A stretch of 64,000 bases of DNA from Bog-752 sp963799395 (lineage in GTDB: Bacteria; Actinomycetota; Thermoleophilia; UBA2241). The stretch lies in contig CAWCWZ010000062.1 of assembly GCA_963799395.1 (NCBI GenBank), positions 1 through 64,000 of the forward strand. The letters are read 5' to 3'. This document shows, piece by piece, positions 1 through 8,361 of this stretch (position 1 is the first letter of the stretch; each line of letters starts with the position of its first letter). Both the position numbers and the translations under genes were made by a program. The notes beneath the pieces are model-generated. The model searched no databases. It had not been told where the DNA came from and saw nothing but the letters and a program-made list of their open reading frames with translations.

Positions 1-2
1 CT

Positions 3-110
3 GACCACGCCACCCAGGCACGTCTGATCCGCCGTTACATCGCCTGGCGTAACCGCAACACCGACAACCCCTGCCTGCGTGCCCTCATCACCACGGCGAA
101 CGTTGCCTGA
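3..110 (+). CDS. C-terminal tail of a transposase (cut by window start)
   Basis: An open frame runs from the window edge to a TGA at 108-110 and gives 35 residues. The central part, RRYIAWRNRNTDNPCLRALI, resembles the last helix of IS630-type DDE transposases, where a Y-I-x-W-R-N-x motif precedes the stop. No catalytic residue is in view, so the family is a guess from the tail alone. It differs in sequence from the two IS630-type transposases further right. Confidence 0.5.
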   Translation, partial: DHATQARLIRRYIAWRNRNTDNPCLRALITTANVA

Positions 111-164
111 TCCTCCACTAGGCCGACCCAGGAAGGTCAGAGATACGAGGCAAGGAGCGGTCTC

Positions 165-395
165 ATGAGAGAGCTGAGCTTCGCCGAAGTGCGTGCCGCT
201 GGTCTGCCTGCTCGTGTCGAGCTGGCCGAGGTGAGCTACGAGTACCGGCCCCTCCTGGACGGTGTCGCCGTACGCGTCACCTCGGCGCGCCCCTCGTATG
301 CAGCCACCACCCATCGCATGCCCCAGATGGGCTGGCTGCACAAGAGGGGCTGTCCTTGCCCCTACTGTCAGACGGGCAAGGAGGCCCTGAGGTGA
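165..395 (+). CDS. Small cysteine-rich protein, unknown
   Basis: A 76-residue frame starts at ATG 165 behind a good ribosome site (AAGGAGCGG about 7 bases upstream). The C-terminus carries G-C-P-C-P-Y-C, a compact three-cysteine cluster that could bind a metal, followed by a basic end. I do not recognise the family. It sits between the transposase tail and the opposing terminase remnant, so it is probably accessory cargo. No partner gene is evident. Confidence 0.5.
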   Translation: MRELSFAEVRAAGLPARVELAEVSYEYRPLLDGVAVRVTSARPSYAATTHRMPQMGWLHKRGCPCPYCQTGKEALR

Positions 396-533
396 GAAAC
401 AGGGTCGGCTGCGGCCGCCAAGAGGGCAGACGCGCAAGACGTCATTGCGAGATGCCTTGTGGCAGACGCCGAGAGCGGAGTAGACAGGCAGCCTAGGCCG
501 GCCTGTCGGGGATGCACAGGTTCGGTAAGGTCC

Positions 534-2029
534 CTACCAGATGCGCTGGCGCTCCCAGAATCGATCAGGCTTCGGCGGCTCCCAGTCATCAACCGCCGAC
601 TGCGGCAGGTTGACGAGCAGGTAGCGCAGCGCATCGAGGGGGTGCGAGAAGATCTCGTGGTCGGTGTCGTAGACCTCAGGAGAGCTGCGGTGCGGCTTGA
701 CCTGTGAGAGGGCACGAATGAGCCCCACGCAGCGCTCGGCGACGACCAGCGGCTGGACCTCGTCGGCCAGCAGATCCATGATGCGCACGCAGCCGTCGCG
801 CACCGAGGAACTCTTTCCTGAGGGCCGCAGCCCCTCTCTGGCAAAGACGGCAAACTCGCTCTCGGCGGTCTGCACGTTGGCCGCCTTGCCGGCCGGGTCG
901 CAGTAGCTTGCGATCACCGGCACGGCCAGGCCGTAAGCTGCCCTCGCGTGCCTTGATGGCTGCCACGAACTCGGGTGTCGTCGCTGTTCTCGGGCAGAAG
1001 CTCATCGACGATGAACAGTTGTCCGGCCGGTGAGCGCTGCGCCCACAGACAGGCGGGGTGGCGGTAGCCGAAGTCGATCGCCCGCTAGGTCTGCCAGTTG
1101 GCGACGATCGCCACCGCCATGACGTGGCGCTCGGCCCGGAAGCGCTTGAAGAAGGCGCCCTGCGGTGAGCGGAAGGCATCGGCCGCGCAGCGGGCGTGCT
1201 CACGGCGGGCGCTCTCGGGATCGGCCGCCTCTTCGACGTTCGTCCGGTACCAGTCCTCATTGCGTCGGGGTCGGCATCGGAGCCGATGAAGAGCGTGCGG
1301 TAGGCGCCGCGGCCGGCGGCGGCGTTCTCATAGAGGGCCGCGAAGGCGTCGTCGTCGCCGTTGCCCGTACTGACGACGTGCAACCGCGCACAGCCCGACT
1401 CCATGGCCGCCAGCTGGCGCGCCGGCCAGGGCCAGAAGGCGAACTCGTCGGCCAGCCCCCAGTAGGCCGCCAGGCCACGGGCGATGGGCTGGGTGGCGGT
1501 CAGGGCACGAAAGATCGAGCCGTTGGCCAACCGCAGCTCGCGCTCGCGTCTTGCCGACGATCTTGCGGCCGCCACTGCCGTGGCAGCGGCGACTCGGGCA
1601 GCAGGCGCAGGTTGCCCGGCTCCGAGGTCGGGTCGTAGCCCGCCAGGATGAGCAGACGGCGTGATGGCCTCGCGAGCGTACTCATCGCTTTGTCGGGCGA
1701 TGGGGAAGAGGCGGTGGCCCCAGAAGGTCCCGGCCCAGAGCTGCGCCGCAAGCTCAAGCCAGGTGATGCCCACCTGCCTGCCCTTCGGAATGATCAACTT
1801 GTCGGTATGTTCGATCATCTCCAGGGCCTCCTCCTGGGCCGGCCAGAGCAGCGAAGGGGATGAGGCTCCCCGCTCTCCTTCTCGACGATCAGGCAGTGGC
1901 GCACGAACTCAGGCAAGGGCGGTGCCTTGAGCGGGCGCCAGTTGCCGGCCAGGGCGACCACCTGGCGTCGTCTGAGAGCCTGTGCGCCATGGCCCTCGCG
2001 CGCGCGAGATGGTCAGCTTTCGGTTTCAT
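534..2029 (-). pseudogene. Phage terminase large subunit, frame-broken
   Basis: Read from ATG 2029, the pieces in successive frames make a terminase large subunit, the ATPase/nuclease motor that packages phage DNA. Visible parts: an N-terminal region with L-P-E-F-V-R-H-C; the ATPase start K-G-R-Q-V-G-I-T-W-L (Walker-A-like); L-A-D-E-F-A-F-W (Walker-B-like); V-S-T-G-N-G-D (coupling motif); A-I-D-F-G-Y-R-H and S-Y-C-D-P-A-G-K of the nuclease half. At least five frame changes and an in-frame TAG (plus bases 1087-1089) break it. The ATG overlaps the TGA of the gene upstream, as in intact packaging operons. A prophage or gene-transfer-agent remnant is likely. Confidence 0.75.
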
Positions 2030-2474
2030 GGCCCACCTTGAGCTCTCTCTTCACGATCTGCCAGCTCCTGCGGCGATCTCGTCCTCGAGTTGCCTGCGGG
2101 CGGCGACGATATCGACGTCGTCCTGGCGTGCCGACCCTCGGGCAGCGCCAGGCTCAGCAGCTCACTCAACTGGCGGTGGGCGGCAAGCTCGGTGCGCAGG
2201 TCGCCCTTGGCCGCCGAACGGGCGATGATGCGTTCCAGACGGCGCTTGGCGACGCCGCGCTCCCGGCGCGGTCGAGGCGGCCGCCTCGCCTCTCATCTGC
2301 GTCGCGAGCAGCGCTTCATGTAGTACTTGAGCGTCGAGTCGGAGACGCTCGGCACCCCAGGCCGTCTTGGCATCGACCCAGGCGCGCACCTCGCGCAGGG
2401 TCATGCAGTCGCAGACCAGGGGCGCGACCTCGGCGCAGGCGGCGTTCGATCTCGGCCTTAGTCGAGCGCGCCAT
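2026..2474 (-). pseudogene. Small terminase-like DNA-binding protein, frame-broken
   Basis: The gene starts at ATG 2474, one base inside the TGA of the methyltransferase upstream, and ends with a TGA overlapping the terminase ATG. Pieces read MARSTKAEIERR, then CDCMTLREVRAWVDAKTAWG, then STLKYYMK, then KRRLERIIARSAAKGD and LAAHRQLSELLSLALP. The middle looks like a helix-turn-helix followed by a helical oligomerisation arm, the usual plan of a small terminase. The position directly before the large subunit supports the role. Several frame changes break it. The assignment is inference from layout more than from sequence. Confidence 0.5.
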
Positions 2475-3752
2475 CACGGACTGGCCGTCTTGCCGGTGAA
2501 GGTCTCCCAGCGTTTCACGGCGACGTCGCAGAAGGCCGGCGAGATCTCAAGGGCGCGTAGCAGCGCCGGCCGCTCATCTCGGCGGCGATGATCGCCGTGC
2601 CCGAGCCGCTGAAGGGCTCGTAGATGAGCTCGCCGGGCTTGGTGTGGTAGTCGATCGGGCGGCGGATGAGCTCGACCGGCTTGCAGGTGGGATGTTCCTG
2701 GGGTCCGTCCTCGATCGCCGAGGAGACCTCCCAGACCGCCGTCGCGTTGGCCGGCGGGCGGCGCGCTGCCGGCGGCCGGCTGCCCTTGACCCAGCCGTAG
2801 GCGAGCGGCTCGTAGTTCCAGCAGTAGTCGCAGCGCGACAGCACGATGCGGCTCTTGTGCCAGACCAGCACCTGGTGGAGCAGCAGGCCGGCCTGCTCCC
2901 AGGCCTCAAAGACGAGCGGCGCGCGCATCATGCCAAAGAACATGTAGATGACCGGCGCTGCTCGGTGAGCGCGCTCTCGAGGGCGGTGCTGCAGGAACTC
3001 CTCGTAGAAGGCCACCGACGTCTCGTGGTCGACGTAGCTGTCCCAGTGCTGGGTGGCGCTGTCGGCTCGGCGCGCCGGGCTTCTTGCCGCCGTTGGCCCA
3101 GGTCGGCGGGTGGTTGCCGCCGTCGTAGTTGACCAGGTACGGCGGATCGGTGGCCATCAGGGTGGCGCGCTTGCCGTCCATGAGCCGCTCCACGTCGTCG
3201 ACGTTGGTCGCAGTCGCCGCAGAGCAGGCGATGGTCGCCCAAGACCCAGAGGTCACCGGGCCTGGTGATCGGCTCCGCGGGCAGCTCGGGCACCTCGTCG
3301 GGATCGACCAGGCCGACCGGTGGGCTGGGCGAGCAGCTCGGCGAGCTCGTCGCCTCAAAGCCCAGCACGTCGATGTCGTAGTCAAGCGAGGCGAGCTCGG
3401 CGATCTCGACGGAGAGCAGCTCCTCGTCCCAGGAGGTCTCCTGTTGGTGCGGTTGTCGGCGATGCGGTAGGCCCGCGGCCTGGGCGGGGGAGAGGTCGGC
3501 GGCGACGTGCACCGGCACCTGCTTGAGGCCGAGCTGCTTGGCGGCCAGCAGGCGGGTGTGGCCGACCACGACGACGCCCTCGCTGTCGACCACGATCGCC
3601 TGGCGAAAGCCGAACTGCTCGAGCGATGCGGCCACCTTGGCGATCGCGCTCCGGCGGACAGAGGCGCGGGTTCTTGCGTAGGGGATCGGCCGCTCGATCG
3701 GCCAGAGCTCGATTGCCAGACCTGACTCTGCATGTCCTGCTATCCTCTTCAT
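2474..3752 (-). pseudogene. ParB-domain / DNA methyltransferase fusion, frame-broken
   Basis: From ATG 3752 the first 90 residues match a ParB/sulfiredoxin-like domain: I-E-L-W-P-I-E-R-P-I-P-Y-A-R-T at the start and V-V-V-G-H-T-R-L-L-A-A as the nucleotide-binding box. The rest is an amino-methyltransferase: G-D-L-W-V-L-G-D-H-R-L-L-C-G-D-C, the catalytic T-D-P-P-Y, then Y-E-P-F-S-G-S-G-T-A with the SAM-binding loop last. That order is the beta class (N6-adenine or N4-cytosine). Such fusions are common in phages and integrative elements. Four or more frame changes break it. It leads the packaging cluster and is divergent from the sigma-like gene. Confidence 0.75.
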
Positions 3753-3867
3753 GTCTTACCCATGACCACGGTGTCGTCACGCCCGCGAGGGCGCGCTGTC
3801 ATCCCGGTTATGCAGGCTCGCCTTGCCCGCGGCTTAGGCCGAGCCTTGCGGACAGAAGGAGGAGCTC

Positions 3868-4545
3868 GTGAAAGACGGACGGCCGCGCATGGGCGCGGCC
3901 GAGGAAGACCTTCTTCTCGCGCACGCGGCCCATGGTGACCGACACGCCAAGGAACGCTTGGTGGTCGCTCTCACGGGCAGTGTCGCGGCCGCCGCCTGGC
4001 GCTACGCGCGCCGCAGTGGTCTGCCCTACGACGACCTCTTCGACGAAGGCATGGTCGGTCTTCTTATCGCCATCGAGAGGTTCGACCGCAGCCGCCCGAC
4101 ACGGCTGATCACCTACGCGACCTACTGGATCGAGGGACAGATGAAGCGCCTGATCGGTGGGCCTGTCCGAGAGGAGCTCTATCCCGACATGGACGTGTTG
4201 AGCGTTCCCGACTCCGATGACGAAGACGAGGAGTGCTGCGACCACCTTGGAGACGAACAGGTTCCGTCCACGTCGCTAGACGATGATGGCGCCGCCGGAC
4301 CGGCCCGCAGCCACAAGAAGAGTAAGGAGCCCCGCGGCGAGGCGACCGGCGCCACTGACGGACGCTCCGTGGCCTGGCGGCCGTCGTGGCCCTGGCGGCC
4401 GTCGTGGCCCACGCCGTCGAGTATGGCTCGCTTGGCGAACAGCTCTACTATGCGAACCTCGCTTCTCGCCAGATCCACCCGCAGCGCGGCCCGGGCTTTA
4501 ACGAGATCGGCGAGTTCCGCAGCAGCCATCTCCCCGACGGTCTGA
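3868..4545 (+). CDS. Sigma-70-like protein with region 2 only
   Basis: The GTG at 3868 follows a strong ribosome site (AGAAGGAGGA). Residues 15-100 are sigma region 2: helices A-K-E-R-L-V-V-A-L-T, then Y-D-D-L-F-D-E-G-M-V-G-L-L-I-A-I-E-R-F-D and T-Y-A-T-Y-W-I-E-G-Q-M-K-R-L-I, the core-binding and -10-recognition helices. Beyond residue 110 there is an acidic linker and then a low-complexity W-R-P-S-W-P-W-R-P-S-W tail over the tandem repeat; no region 4 is visible. Either region 4 is lost, or a frame change near 4370 truncates the protein. It is probably a regulator of the adjacent mobile region. Confidence 0.6.
   Translation: MKDGRPRMGAAEEDLLLAHAAHGDRHAKERLVVALTGSVAAAAWRYARRSGLPYDDLFDEGMVGLLIAIERFDRSRPTRLITYATYWIEGQMKRLIGGPVREELYPDMDVLSVPDSDDEDEECCDHLGDEQVPSTSLDDDGAAGPARSHKKSKEPRGEATGATDGRSVAWRPSWPWRPSWPTPSSMARLANSSTMRTSLLARSTRSAARALTRSASSAAAISPTV
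4374..4409 (+). repeat. 18-bp perfect tandem repeat, two copies
   Basis: CTGGCGGCCGTCGTGGCC occurs twice with no gap (4374-4391 and 4392-4409). It lies where the sigma-like frame and the next frame overlap. It encodes A-A-V-V-A-L in one frame and W-R-P-S-W-P in the other. A recent slippage duplication could have moved the true start or stop of either gene. Confidence 0.85.
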
Positions 4546-5375
4546 TCAGCCGCGAGGAGGTCGGTGTCTGGATCGAGCGTCACCTCTCAGACGAGGGCCC
4601 TGCCGCCGCGGGCTACCTGCGCGCAGCGCTTGGCGAAGCAGAGCTCGGGGAGCTCGGCGAGCTGCCCATGAGCCAGTCACGAGAGGCCTACGCCCGCTGG
4701 CTTGAAGGCCAGGCGCGGCGTGTCCGCACAGACCCGACCGCTGAGCTGCCCTTCGGCTACGCCGAGGGCGCACGGCGACTGACCTACAGCGTACCCGGCG
4801 ACAGCCGGCCGCATCGTGTGAGGATCCGCGGCGACGGTGTGCTCGCCGAACTGCATGCCATCGCCCGCAATCTCTGCGGCCACTTCGACGCCTGGACCTT
4901 CGAAGACGCCGTCAGCTTCATCGTAAGCGGCGCCATCCCGCCGCTCGCCGAGGTGCGGGCCTTCACACGCTCCAGCCATCTCTACCCGGCCGCCTCGCGC
5001 GTCTTCCTAGACATCGATCCGCGCACGAGCCTCGAGGAGGTCAGCGCGTGGTACGGCCGCCTGCGCCAGCGTCACGATGTCACTCGCCAGCAGCAGCCGA
5101 TGTCACCCAGAAACCTTGCCTTGGCGGTCTTTGTCGAGTGCAACTGGCATCCGGGGGTGACCTGGGTGCAGCTCCTTGCCGCCTGGAACGTGGCTCACCC
5201 CGACGGCGACGATCTGCACTCCGAGCAGAGCTCGAGGCAGTTCAAGGTGGACTGTCAGCGGGCTTGGCAAGGTCTCACCGGCGCACTGTGGCCCGGGGGC
5301 CCGAACGCTGCCAAGCGCCTTCGCAGTCAGATCGCGCGGGCACACGCCAAGCGACGAGCGGCCCAGCTAGTGTAG
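4386..5375 (+). CDS. Unrecognised 329-residue protein, 3' end rewritten by an IS
   Basis: The longest frame starts at GTG 4386 inside the tandem repeat, with no convincing ribosome site, so the true start may lie elsewhere. Features include V-E-Y-G-S-L-G-E-Q-L-Y-Y near the start, a cluster of G-E-L repeats around residue 85, and a C-terminal half rich in Trp and His ending in a basic helix A-K-R-L-R-S-Q-I-A-R-A-H-A-K-R-R. I do not recognise the family. The stop TAG (5373-5375) lies inside the left inverted repeat of the first IS630-type element, so the last codons are IS-derived. Without both elements the frame would continue through GGTTCGAGC at 7763. Confidence 0.5.
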   Translation: MALAAVVAHAVEYGSLGEQLYYANLASRQIHPQRGPGFNEIGEFRSSHLPDGLISREEVGVWIERHLSDEGPAAAGYLRAALGEAELGELGELPMSQSREAYARWLEGQARRVRTDPTAELPFGYAEGARRLTYSVPGDSRPHRVRIRGDGVLAELHAIARNLCGHFDAWTFEDAVSFIVSGAIPPLAEVRAFTRSSHLYPAASRVFLDIDPRTSLEEVSAWYGRLRQRHDVTRQQQPMSPRNLALAVFVECNWHPGVTWVQLLAAWNVAHPDGDDLHSEQSSRQFKVDCQRAWQGLTGALWPGGPNAAKRLRSQIARAHAKRRAAQLV

Positions 5376-6491
5376 TGCGTCATAAGTTCATTGACAGTTG
5401 GATGGAGATGAGCCATGATGAGCCATGGTCACTGTGCCGTCCCTGCTGGCGGTCCGCACTGAGGACCGCGTCACCCTTGAGGCCTGGACGCGCGCGCAGT
5501 CGGTGAGTGCTGCGGCGGCCTTGCGCGCCCGTATCGTGCTCGCCTCGGCTGCCGGCGAGGGTACCTCCCGGCTGGCGCGACGACTGGGCGTCTCGCGTCC
5601 CACCGTGATCGCCTGGCGGGAGCGCTACCGGGCCGGCGGCATCGCGGCGCTGGCCGACGCGCCGCGCGCGGGCCGACCCAAGACCATCGATGAGGCGGCC
5701 ATCCTGGCCGCCACCCTGGAGCCGCCGCCGACCACGCTGGGCGTCACTCACTGGTCGAGTCGCCTGCTGGCCGCCGAGCTTCGCGTCGGCGATGCCACCA
5801 TCGCCCGCTGCTGGCGACGCTATGGCCTGCAGCCCTGGCGGCGCGAGAGCTTCAAGTTCTCCACCGACCCCGCCCTTGAGGCCAAGCTCCGCGACGTCGT
5901 CGGCCTCTACCTCGACCCGCCCGAGAAGGCGGTCGTGCTCTGTGTCGATGAGAAGAGCCAGATCCAGGCCCTCGATCGCACCGCGCCGATCCTGCCGCTG
6001 CGCCCCGGCTTGCCGGAGCGGGCGACGCACGACTACGTGCGCCACGGCACCACCACCCTGTTCGCCGCCCTGGAGGTGGCCAACGGTCGCGTCACCCAGG
6101 CCTGCTATGGGCAGCACCGCCACGAGGAGTTCCTCGCTTTCCTGAAGAAGGTGGCGCGCGCTTACCCTCGGCGCGAGCTGCACGTGGTGGTCGACAACTA
6201 CGCCACCCACAAGCACACCGACGTCGAGGCCTGGCTCGCCAAGCACCGACGCATCACGCTGCACTTCACGCCCACCTCGGCTTCGTGGCTGAACCTGGTC
6301 GAGGTCTTCTTCAGCATCATCAGCCGGCAGGCCATCCGCCGCGGCAGCTTCGCCAGCGTCAAGGAGCTCGTAGAGGCCATTCGCCGTTTCATCGACGGCT
6401 GGAACGATCGCTGCCACCCGTTCGTGTGGACGAAGACCCCCGATGAGCTGCTCAGCCACGTGCGCCCGTAAGAGAACTTGACGCGGGACAC
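5370..6491 (+). mobile_element. IS630-type element A, complete
   Basis: Ends are imperfect inverted repeats: left GTGTAGTGCGTCATAAGTTC (5370-5389) and right GAGAACTTGACGCGGGACAC (6472-6491), which share GTGT, GCGTCA and AGTTC when one is reversed. TA dinucleotides flank both ends (5368-5369, 6492-6493), as expected for IS630/Tc1-type transposition, which duplicates TA. It carries one intact transposase. It interrupts the unrecognised gene on its left. Confidence 0.85.
5425..6471 (+). CDS. IS630-type transposase (element A)
   Basis: A 348-residue DDE transposase from ATG 5425, intact. An N-terminal helix-turn-helix (S-R-L-A-R-R-L-G-V-S-R-P-T-V, residues 50-63) is followed by a second winged-helix part. 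The catalytic core shows V-L-C-V-D-E-K-S-Q-I-Q-A-L (first Asp), H-V-V-V-D-N-Y-A-T-H-K-H (second Asp) and S-A-S-W-L-N-L-V-E-V-F-F (the Glu), the standard IS630 signature order and spacing. Frame and motifs are complete, so it may still be active. Among the two elements here only this one is unbroken. Confidence 0.93.
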   Translation: MVTVPSLLAVRTEDRVTLEAWTRAQSVSAAAALRARIVLASAAGEGTSRLARRLGVSRPTVIAWRERYRAGGIAALADAPRAGRPKTIDEAAILAATLEPPPTTLGVTHWSSRLLAAELRVGDATIARCWRRYGLQPWRRESFKFSTDPALEAKLRDVVGLYLDPPEKAVVLCVDEKSQIQALDRTAPILPLRPGLPERATHDYVRHGTTTLFAALEVANGRVTQACYGQHRHEEFLAFLKKVARAYPRRELHVVVDNYATHKHTDVEAWLAKHRRITLHFTPTSASWLNLVEVFFSIISRQAIRRGSFASVKELVEAIRRFIDGWNDRCHPFVWTKTPDELLSHVRP

Positions 6492-6493
6492 TA

Positions 6494-7760
6494 GTACCGG
6501 TTAACGTAATTACGAGCACGTAACTTGATTGCTTTCGTGGTACCCTTCTCTCGGCGAAGGAGGAGGGAGAGGTGTCGAGGAGAAGCCCGTACGTCATCGA
6601 CCTCGAGGCAGAGGAGCGTCGGGTCTTGGAGGAGCGGGCAGCCAAGTATACGTTACCGTATCGCGATGTCGTGCGAGCCCGGATCGTACTCATGGCGGCG
6701 GCCGGGCTGCGCAACGACGAGATCGCCGCGCGGCTCTCGATGCGCCGGGAGGTGGTCAGCAAGTGGCGCCGGCGCTTCTGCGAAGCGCGGCTCGACGGCC
6801 TTGAGGAGCAGCCTCGCCGCGGCCGCCCGCCGGTCTTTCCCCCCGAGGTGGTCGTCGAGATCAAGGCGATCGCCTGTGAGCTGCCGGCCGCCCTGGGCCT
6901 GCCCTTCTCGCGCCTGAGCTGCGCCGACATCCGCGCTGTAGCCCTCGAACGCGGCGTGGTGGCGCAGATCTCGGGGACCACCATCTGGCGTTGGCTTTGC
7001 GCCGACGCTATCCGGCCCTGGTGTGTGCGCAGCTGGATCTTCCCCCGCGACCCCGACTTCGAGGCCAAGGCGGGCCGCGTGCTTGACCTCTACGCGCGTC
7101 GCTGGCAGGGCAGGCGCCTGCGGCTGGACGAGCACGTCATCTGCGCCGACGAGAAGACCGGGCTGCAGGTGCTCGCTCGCTGCCATCCCCGGCACGCCAC
7201 CCGGGCCGGGCAGGGCGCGCCGCGTGGAACACGAGTACGAGCGCCGCGGCACGCTCGCCTACCTGGCGGCCTGGGACGTGCACCGCGCCCGCCTGTTCGG
7301 GCGCACCGAGCCCACCACCGGCCTGGCGCCCTTCGGCCGGCTGGTCGATCAGGTCATGGCGGCCGCGCCCTACCGCAAAGCGCGGCGCGTCTTCTGGGTG
7401 GTCGACAACGGCTCCTCGCACCGCGGGCAGGCATCGGTCGAGCGCCTCGCGGCCGCCTACCCCAACCTCGTGCTCGTGCACCTGCCGATCCATGCCAGCT
7501 GGCTCAATCAGGTGGAAGTCTACTTCTCGGTCGTGCAGCGCAAGCTGCTCACGCCTGCCGACTTCGCTTCCCCCGAGGAGCTTGCCGAGCGCCTGCTCGC
7601 CTTCCAGGCTCGCTACGAGCAGGTCGCCGCTCCCTTCGACTGGCGCTTTACTAGAGACGATCTGCGCGAGCTGATGGCGCGCCTGGCGGGGCAGGCAAGC
7701 GACTCGCAGATCGCTGCATGAAGAAGAGTCTTACGTGAGCGAACTTACGAGCCAGAGCAC
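6494..7760 (+). mobile_element. IS630-type element B, abutting element A
   Basis: The element starts immediately after the TA that ends element A and ends before a TA at 7761-7762. Terminal sequences are related in inverted orientation through the core C-G-T-A-A-n-T-n-n-C-G-n-n-C-A-C-G-T-A-A (left about 6505-6525, right about 7730-7750 reversed). Neither end matches element A, so this is a different IS630-type element. Two elements around one shared TA means the second inserted exactly at the first one's target. Confidence 0.75.
6572..7721 (+). pseudogene. IS630-type transposase (element B), one frame change
   Basis: The GTG at 6572 follows GAAGGAGGAGGGAGAG. The N-terminal half has L-R-N-D-E-I-A-A-R-L-S-M-R-R-E-V-V (helix-turn-helix) and I-C-A-D-E-K-T-G-L-Q-V-L (first Asp). 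One extra base near 7190 moves the frame. After it come V-F-W-V-V-D-N-G-S-S-H-R-G (second Asp) and H-A-S-W-L-N-Q-V-E-V-Y-F-S-V (Glu). Joined, it is about 382 residues, normal for this branch. The break could be real decay, but the same kind of extra base occurs in many essential genes here, so a consensus error is as likely. Confidence 0.8.
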
Positions 7761-7778
7761 TAGGTTCGAGCGGACGTC

Positions 7779-8361
7779 CTAAGGTCTGCGCTGCATCGCC
7801 CGGCACGGGTTCGACCGCGGCGGGAGTCTGGTCCGGGAGCTGCGCATGCCTTCGGCGATCAGCCAGGCCAGCCCGATGGCGATGAGGATGTCGCCGATGC
7901 TGAAGACGTTGGCCAGCGGCAGCCCGTGCGGCAGAGCGAAGACGTCGCCCAGGAGCCGCAGGTGGTCGCCCGAGGTGGCGAGCTCGGAGTTGTCGGTGCG
8001 GAATAGCCGACACCGGCAGACCGGCGAGGCGCAGGGCGGCGCGGCTGGCCGGCATGTAGCCGCCGTTCAGGACGATGGTGACGGCGTTGCTCAGCACGCC
8101 GAGGCCGAAGCACATGACCGGCGGCCGCCTGATGTTCGCCGCCACGCAGACCAGAAACAGCAGGTACGAGCCGATGTGCAGGGCGATGACCGCGTCGTGT
8201 GACAGGCGCGCCCCCACCAGCGAAAGGCTGATCTGCAGCAGCAACGCCAGTACGACGAGCGACGCAAGACGCAGCGACAGACGCTCGAGGTTGGCGAGGG
8301 AGCCGCCTAGCAGGGCGCCGGCGAGCAGGCCGCCGGCGACGGCTACGACGAGGACGAGCAC
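7779..8361 (-). CDS. DUF5317 membrane protein (one frame change)
   Basis: The gene starts at GTG 8361, 19 bases inside the end of the HD-GYP gene. It encodes about 193 residues if one extra base near 8004 is removed. Start: L-V-V-A-V-A-G-G-L-L-A-G-A-L-L-G-G-S-L-A, then three more hydrophobic segments, V-L-N-G-G-Y-M-P-A-S, and after the break F-R-T-D-N-S-E-L-A-T, L-P-L-A-N-V-F-S-I-G-D-I-L-I-A-I-G. The N-G-G-x-M-P and N-V-F-S-I-G-D signatures match DUF5317, whose function is unknown. Translational coupling to the HD-GYP gene suggests a shared signalling or membrane role. It stops 16 bases from the IS630 target site. Confidence 0.75.

Noticed and set aside
6572..7721. Programmed frameshifting in the element B transposase
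   Set aside because: Some IS families use it, but there is no clear slippery run at 7190, and the same single-base change recurs in many unrelated core genes.
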